Made by a program: the position numbers and the translations under genes. From Larimichthys crocea (Eukaryota > Chordata > Actinopteri > Sciaenidae): 64,000 nucleotides of DNA. The notes under the pieces are model-generated. The model made no database searches. It was not told the DNA's origin and saw nothing but the letters and a program-made list of their open reading frames with translations. The DNA is taken from contig NC_040018.1 in the NCBI RefSeq assembly GCF_000972845.2, forward strand, positions 6,929,035 through 6,993,034, in the 5' to 3' direction. Positions 35,833-44,800 of the stretch are shown piece after piece; the first letter of the stretch is position 1; each line of letters opens with the position of its first letter.

Positions 35833-38800
35833 TAATCTTATGCACTTGCTGGCTGCTAGTTTACTCGAGTGAAATATGATCCTCAGCAGGAGGAGAGGTC
35901 AGAACCACAGCAGAGAAGCTCCGGGTTTATAAAACACACTCATTATGTAAGTAACTAAAAACACACACACCATCTCTGCAGACACACATGGCCAAACAGA
36001 TCATGATCTGCTGTTTGACAACTCTAACTCTTTGTACGACTAAAGTAGTCTGCATCACCTCCATGGATCCAGTCTTATGATTGCGTATAAGTGGGGACCT
36101 CCTCTGAATGGTGATCGGCTCGGACAGCGGGACGGCACGGTCGGTCTCGTCTCGTGAGAGGTCCTCCAGGCTGCCAGGGTCAGTCTGTTTCTGCCCGTTC
36201 TGAGTGAGCACATACACATACACATGCTGCACGCCTGCACAACAAACACGAGGCGGAAAATGCTCGGACGTGATACTACCTGTCGTGCTACCTCTGCAGA
36301 AGCCGGCCTGAAGCCGAAGCCGGTCGGTGCGTTCTCCTCCTCCTCGACACCTTTGACACCGGGGCTGAAGTGGAGCTCTACGTGGAAGCGTTCCTCCGAG
36401 GTGAGGTCCTGTAGGGGGAGTAAAGGGGCGGTTACTTTCTTTATTATGCTGTATGCTTTCTTTATTATTTTTTCTTATTATTTATTTGTTACATTTTGCT
36501 TAAAAACAAGTGCTTTACCTGAACAAAATGCTCTAAAGCACAAATCTGGCCAAGCACTGGACGACATGTTTCTGGTACTTTCAGTAATCAGTGATATTTT
36601 GGTTGGTGTCTTAAACATATTGTGGTTAAATACTATGTACCAGGTACTTAAAAATCTCAGATTATCTCTGCAGAGTCGAGGTGTGACCGCTCTGAAACTG
36701 AGACACAAACAGCCATAGTCTCGAGGCACTGTTCCGTGTTCCAGTGTGTGTTTTATAAATATACAGACGTGCTCACACACACGAAACAGAAAACCAAGAT
36801 TAGTGTCGAACTGTTTGTTGACTGAAGTCAGGTTTGTCTGTGGAAACATGTCAAATGACAGGAGAGCACCAAGAGACAAAAACTGACTGGAAAGCGAGTC
36901 TTTATATATGTTATACTCAATAACATTACAGGATGTGAGCATGTTACTCAGTCCATTTGAGCAGCTGTTAACAAGCACAACTTTAGGAATGATCAACAGA
37001 TTAAAGTCGATGGAGCATTACTGACATTTGTGTTTTTACATGATGAGTTTGTTTCATTTATTTTGGTTTACCTAGTTAGTATAGGTCCTGAGCAAGTTCA
37101 GCATTACTAAGCATAATATATTTAATTATTACGTGAAGTTCATTTAAAGTTAATCTACCTCATAGTGTTCTTGATATTTCAAACTGCGACTTTTCTCATT
37201 CACTCCCATCCCCCCGAAAAGGCGAGCAATCAAACAATCAAAGTATCATTGAGCCACAGGTAACCAGGAAGGTTTCATTATGTTTTATACACAGCTAGAT
37301 GTGCTATCAGGATGCCAAAAGCGGCTGTACATAACCCAAAAAATCTAAATAAAAAAAAAATAGACAAACCAACATAAACACTACCTTATTGTTGTCCTCA
37401 TACAGCATGATGACAATCTGAGTCATGTAGTTGAGTTCAGAGACAGCACTGAGGTAATCCATGGCACGCTTCCACTGCTGGTCCTTCTCCTCCTGTCTCG
37501 CGCACACACACGCACACACAAAACCTCAGTTTCACCTACCCCCATGTGAGAAACAGTCAGAGTTCTGTAGGATTAGTGTTTGCTTGCTTACATCGAGCAA
37601 GCCTCCGTAGCGGAAAATGCTGAGCAGGGAGTGGACATGACTCTCACTGGTGAAATATAAACGCGTCCTGACGTGGCGCCCAGGAGACATCACTCCGCGG
37701 GAGTACCTGCCGAACAAGACGCCACTGTTTCGAGATGCTCCAAAATACTCAGTTCAAAACACTCTGCATCACGTCTTTCCATCTAAAACAGCCTTGAATT
37801 ACATTAAAGTTAGTTCTGGGACTCACAGAGGGTGCAGTTTGTTGACAGACTCGTCCTCATGGGTCCTCTGCAGGTCAAGCTGGATCTTTCTGACCAGCGG
37901 GAGGCAGTAGGCGTACGCTATGTCCAATTTCTCCACTTTATTTATGCCATACTCCTGCAAAAACACAGAAAAATCCATTCGTAAAACACAAACTCTGAAG
38001 TCCTGAAGAGATGTTAGCACCCCTGCCTCCCCTCCAGCTCACTCACCTGTGGGATGACAATATCCGCCAAAGCTCGAGACAGTCTGAACAATTCCAGTGT
38101 GTCCTCCAGGCCCAGAGTAGCATTGTGGATGACGTCGTACTTCACGCAGTCGTAAATGTCTGGAATTTTACTGATGTCGTAGCGGCCGTTCTTCATGCGG
38201 AAGTCTCTCTCGAGTTTGGACCAGCGTTGCAGCATCAGCTCCAGTGTCTCACTGTGGTACAGCTGCAGGTCTGGTGAGAGGCGAGAAGATTCATTGAACT
38301 GAATATAAAGCAATATAAAGCCTAAAAATTGTGAGATCATTCTGAAGAAGGATCTTGCTTACCAGCTGACTTGGGGTCCTCCATCCGTTTGCGGATCTGG
38401 GAGGTGAGGCTCTGAATGAGGGCGTAGACACGGTCACATGTGCCCACTGGGTTCTGGACTATCTTCATTGAATTTACCAAAGAGGCACTGCAGGTCGGTG
38501 CCAGCTGTCACACACACACACACACACAAAAAAACAAAGGTAAACTTTTGACTGCGTTTGAAAAAAAAGTAAATCTTAATACACATGAACGTAACTTGTC
38601 TATAAATTACTGTACTTATACTGTAGCTGGTAAGACTCTAAAACCAGCTGCATAAAAAGCTCAAACAAGTCTACTGATTTACAAAAAGTCTTTCTCAATC
38701 TTGTTTGTTTGTTAGCTAATCACCCTGTCAAAGTCTTCGTCGGTGAAGTCTCTGTCCTTCTGCAGGATCTCGTGCAGTCGGGCCTTGACGCGGTGTTGGC

Positions 38801-41800
38801 AGCTGCTCAGTGAGTCGCTGTCGTTGTCCAGCAGTCCATTCATGTTGGCGCTCTTCACCATCTGGACCAGGATGGGTGTCAGCTCGCCCTCCAGAGCCAG
38901 CAAACCCTGCTCACACAGACACCACAACAACAAAATGAAGTGTTAATCTCTGACCCAAAGTGATAATTAGACAATTTGATGAGCGGGAGCTGTTTTATTG
39001 AGGGCAAGGACACTAAACATCATGACAGTTTCCCACCTATCAATTTAAATATATGATATTTTGTATTTATCTAAAGTTGTTCTAGTTCTATAAAGATAAA
39101 GATTGACCTCAGGTAAATGAAATCACTGCTTATTGATACTGATAAACACAGTTCAAAGCTTTCACTGACCACAGGTTACACTAATACAAACCCCAGTAAT
39201 ATAAAGTAATATGCTGTATATATAGTAATAAAGTAATAGAACACACACATTATTATACTGCAGGAACTATGTCAAGTAACTTGTTATCACTTCGGCGCTT
39301 GGCTGAGTTAATCAGCGGTTGTTGAGGCCAGCAGAGAAAAACAGCATATACAGTCAGAATAATTTGACTCGAGGGACGACAAAGATGCGGAGAGGCTGGG
39401 ACCGAGGAGGCGTCAAGCGGGAGAAGAGTGAGGGGGAGGTCGGGCATCAGAGATGCAGCGACAGCATGTAGAGGAACTGTTTATATCTTAACTGAAATAA
39501 ATAGTTATTTTGATTGAATGAAAGTCACTGGTTGTTGGTTGTTCTGAGACTTATATGAGACACTGTTTTGGTCAACTCTGAATAAAGCGTGTATCACAAG
39601 TTAAAAATAAAATGAAGTGTTTATTGTATTGTGTGTGTGTGTGTGTATTGCATTATATGGATATTGTAACTCGTCCAACACTGATGGTGACGCAGAGCAA
39701 CAGAAAAAAAGACATTTCTATCTTGTATGGCACTCTTAGAATATCAGAACAGAGCGAACCTTAGCGAAGGCTGCAGCCGTCATCTGCACTCTGCCTTCGT
39801 CAGACGCATAAATCTTCAGGTCATGTCTGTAAGTGCTGTGTAAGCGCAGTAACCCGCAGCCTGGAAAGCCAGCATAGTCTCCTACAAAAACACATTATTC
39901 ATCAGACAGACACAGATCATGCTGGTAGAAAATGTTATGTTCAATGCCCTTTGCCTTCAGATTCTGCATTCATATACAGATATGTTTATAGAGATTAGAA
40001 CTTAAGTTTATTTTCCTTTAACCAGGTGCCTATTCATCCGTTTCCACAACAACATTACTGATATAATCCTCGAAGTACAAGTGGTAGTTTTTTCTTTTTT
40101 TTTTATTACAGCTAGAGCAAAGTAGGAAGACCCTGTCTTGTCTCACCTTGTCCTCCGGGGTACATACAGCGAAAGGCCCTTCCCAGCTCCTCCGCCTGAA
40201 CTCTGCCAGCAGGAGTCAGCTCTCCTCCCCACTTCAGCACCAGCAGCAGAGACGGGCCTTCCTTACGTGTGTCTGAAAATCAAATCCAGAACACCACAAG
40301 TTGAGAGTCACAGAACAAACTGTACTGTTTTGAGCAGGAGGTGAAATAGTCTCTTGATTTGTTCCCACCTTCTTCCTCGCTCGAGGTTTTGGGCTGCCCA
40401 TGGGGCAGGTAAGTTAGTTGCACTTTTCTGTTTATCCCCGAGAAGTGGCCGTACCTTTATCAGCAAGAAAAAGAAACAAATTAGGATTCAGTAAAAGTTA
40501 TTCATGGATAAACATGGCTGTATGCTGCCTTCAATATCTGATAACAAACTGCAGACGGGGGTTACTAATGTGACGTAGTGTTGACTGCTGTAGAAACAGG
40601 ACCCGGACATGCGGTTCCATTCTAGTAAGCCCTTATCAAAACACGATCATCTGTTATACACACCGTGAAGATAAATATCTGTAGTGTTTAGAAGAATACA
40701 TGAGTGGTGTTTGGTTGCCTTCTTTTCTGTCTCTGTGTGTTTACAGGACATACACTGCAGCAGCGACAGCCACGGCGCATCAAATGCTTTTGGGAAATTG
40801 TGTCTGGCAGATGGTGACCTTTAACAAACTCGTTTGTCATGAGCATGGGAGGAAGCCAAAGACAAACTTAGAAAAACACTCTGCTAACCACTTTTAGGAT
40901 GCACAACAGGAAGTTCGGAAAGCAAGGCTGTGCATAAACATGCAAACTAAGTTAAATATCCTTTTTTCAGTCTATCCTGGTTTAACACAATTTTCTGAAA
41001 TGACCTAGAAATTAATTAAACAGCTGAGATCGGGGAGTAGTCGTTAATAAAGTGACCCAGTTTCCTTGTAACTCACATTTCCAGAACAGTCTTCAGTTGC
41101 TCCAGTTTGGACTTCTTCTCTTCTATCTCGCAGTCATTGTGCTGTCCCAGTTCTGCCAACAACTGCCGTGTGATGTCCAGCACCTCCTGTTGAGGTTCAG
41201 AGATCTTTCAGCGATTTACACAAAGTTAATCACACACGGGCTGGAAGAGAAACGAGAGTTTGTTAAAAGCGTTGTGACGGTGCTTTTTTCAGACATATCG
41301 TTACCTGCAGTTGTTTTGGCTTCTTCAGCTTTAGTTTCCCCGTTTTGTATCCTCCATATTTCTCAAATAGATCAAAGAACCTGGACGGATCAGAGACAAA
41401 CTTCTGATTAATCTAAAGGGTTTATTAAGTCTTTGCAGTAAAAAGAGAAAGGCGATAACAGAGGTGACCTACATGGGGTTGCGAACTTCCATCTTCATCT
41501 TCTGTTTTGGTGTTCTGTCTCCATGACGGATGACGGCGATGACACAGCGTAATTCCATCCTGAAGAGTACAAGAGAGCAAACAAACAAAAATCACATAAA
41601 CAGACTCTTCTTCTATCAATCGACACCGAGCATAACCTTTTTGTAAGAGGACAAGAATTTAACATGAATGCATGTGTACAACAGTTGTCCTGGCAGACAA
41701 AACATCAACAGGTACAAAAGCTTTACAGCTTACAGGCTGTTCAACTTGAAATAAATAGCACTTCACTAAAATAAAGAGAGTTCATAATATTTGTGTCTGC

Positions 41801-44800
41801 AGAGCACACGTTAGGTAATGTCCACCTAACGGTGCTTACACTCCTTTAGGTGGTTTACAGCATGTCACCTTGTCTCAGACTGTGAATGTCCAGGTACGGC
41901 TGGTGACCTCATTTAAATCAATTAGAATAATATGCATGGTAATAATCAAAATGGAAACTGATTGTCAACCAGCTTTATGTCACTACAATGTGGGCAGTAT
42001 ATTCAAATGAACCATGTTTAACCTCCTTCTGCACCCAGAGCTCGCTGCGGATTTGTCAGCAAAAGTCTCTAGGGCTGTTTAAACTACAGATTGTACTTCC
42101 AATTATAGGATGGGCAGTTGGGCAGGGAGAGGGGCGAAAAGTGTTTTGCTGGAATTAGACATTCTGGGATAATTGGGGATGAATTGGGGCGTATGGTCAC
42201 CACAGGTGCTGCCCCATGTGCACTAATGTACTAACAGAAGAATTTGACTAGAGTTGTGACTCACATGGTCCCTGAAGTAGTAGGAACAATGGGGATGTCC
42301 TCTGCCTCAGTAGGGATAGACCAAGGGATCTGAAACTGAGGGGCCAACTCGCGCATCACAATGTTCCTGAGGAGCCACGAAGAGACACAAAGTGAGTCAA
42401 CAGATCTGAAGGAGAAAAGAATCGAACACACGAAAAATAAACAAACAGCGTACCCGAGGATCTTGGCACAGTCGTCATAGTACTTCATCGAGTTCTTCAC
42501 AAAGCTGAAACCGTTGACATCACACACATAAGAGTGTCCATTGGCTCGGAGGAGATCGAAGCCACACACAGTTTGCTGCAGTGACAGGAGGAGATGCAAC
42601 AACATTAGCAATGCACCTCCACAACAAAGGAACAGGTGAACTAGGACAAACCAGACTGTCTGCTCACCTTGAATGCGAGGCAGACCTTACGGGCCACCAG
42701 TTTCTCCATGGCTGAGAGCATGACGGGGTAGCGGACCTCCTTCCCCTCGCTGTCTCTCTCCACCTTCCCGTCCAAGGCAGGGGACTTTCGAGCCTCGGCA
42801 TGAGCATAGTCTGGACCCACAGTGTACACCTGATGTCACATGAAACACAGACCACGACCAATCAAAATTATAACCCTGTATGGGTTATAATTAGAGTTGC
42901 ACGATACCCACGGTATACACGGTACCCCACGGTGCCAAATCATAACCGTCGCTACTATACTAGAAATTTTACACGACGGTACTACCGTGGATTACTATAC
43001 TACCGGTGCCAGTCTCCGCTACATAGCGGCCGCCTCTGCTCTCCTCCCGGCTTCTCACTGCATGCTACTCCTTTGTAAACAAACCAACATGGAACCGCAA
43101 CCGAACTACACAGCTGCTGAATGATTGGCTGTTTGCCTGTTACTGGTGACGTCCAGGGATATGATAGGCTGTTTCCGCACGCTGGGTCCGCCCGTCTGTT
43201 AGCTGATTGGCTGTTCGTGTGTTTCTGCCGGCAAGAACAAACTCCGAGAAGACAGCTCCGCTTTCATAGAAACTCGCTTCAAAACAAACAACAAGCTAAA
43301 GTTCTGTCTCGCACAGACACGAGACAACACACTCACCATGGCAGAAGCACCGGGCCCGAGCAGCGACTCTGCCGTGGTGTCTTCGTCAGTGGCAACACTA
43401 ATTTTGCTTAAAAAACAAACGTTGTTGTTTCAAACTAACTTGTACAAATACATTGCAGTTTATAATAATAATAATAATTTAAAAAAAGGCCGCAGTGTCG
43501 CGATAATACCCGGAACCGCGATACTTTGTCTGGTATAGTATCGTGGTTACTCATTTTAGTATCGTGACAACTCTAGTTATAATGGGTTATGTTATGTGGC
43601 TCTAAATACAACTATAATCATGAACCTCAAGAATCATTACCATGGAGAAGAGGCCAGTCAGGGCTGTAGCAAATTCAATAGTTTGTTTCAAGGCGTCCCT
43701 GAATACTGTCCATACTCTACCTTAACATCAGTTCCATCTGTTGGCATGAACTCTTCATAGATGTAAGAGCCCGTCTTCCTCACGCTGCTCTCTGGCGAGT
43801 ACACACTGCTCCGGCTCCCGATCTACACAAATCACACAGAGTGAAAAATGTTGATGGTTTTGAAAACACTGCCCTTTTTTTAAAATTTATTAAAACCGAG
43901 CCACTAGTGCAACGCTGCACTCTGAATACTCTCCAGAACATCCATCACAGTCTCAAAGGCTGCAGCTCCTTGTTTGACAACAGCGGGTCTGATTTATGAT
44001 AATGCTCTCCCCTTGGCAGAGCGTTACACTCATGTACCATTACGAGAGAAGCTTCTAAGTGGTGCAGGTTATTGCCTGCAGTTTTAGCCTGTGCAGTTGA
44101 TTAACCATTATTACTAAACAGATAAAAGGAAGGTGTACGTTGAAAATGTCAAGACCGAGCGAGTGCCTGGAACACTTTTCCAAATATAACACGAGTGCTG
44201 TTACTTTAGCCTCACGAGTGCACTCATGAGGCTAACAGCAAATTCAGATCAAAGCCCAACAAGTGAAAACTATAAATTAGAGTGACGAGAGGCATTCATG
44301 TGTCACTGTAACTCATTTTCTGGGCACGAGCAACCAGTAGTGACAACCAAGCAATAGTTTAATAGTTGTAGACAGTTTTATTTTTTGTTGCCAGTTTCAT
44401 CCCATTTCGCCTTGATAATCTGAAGTAATTTTGGATTTATAGACTAAAAGAAAAGCAAGGACCTTTCTGAAGAGTCGCTGGCTGCCACCACCAGCGGAGG
44501 TGGGGTAGTAGATGTAGACATTGTGGTCCTCAGCGCAGACGGGCTTCTCAACAAAAGGCTTCTGGAATATCTCTCCATTCACCTCCACGTGGTCCTCTCC
44601 TTCCACCAGGTTACACTCTGAAACACACACACACACATACACACATACACAAAATGTTTCTATGTGCCAGGAAACCCCTCCTTCATTCCTCCCTTATTAT
44701 ATACACCAATGACACCCTGAGAGTTTACTCTTGAGCCCTGTGAAGCAGCTCTGCACTCTGAACCATGTGACGTTTGCTGGATGTTACAAAAACGTTGTAA

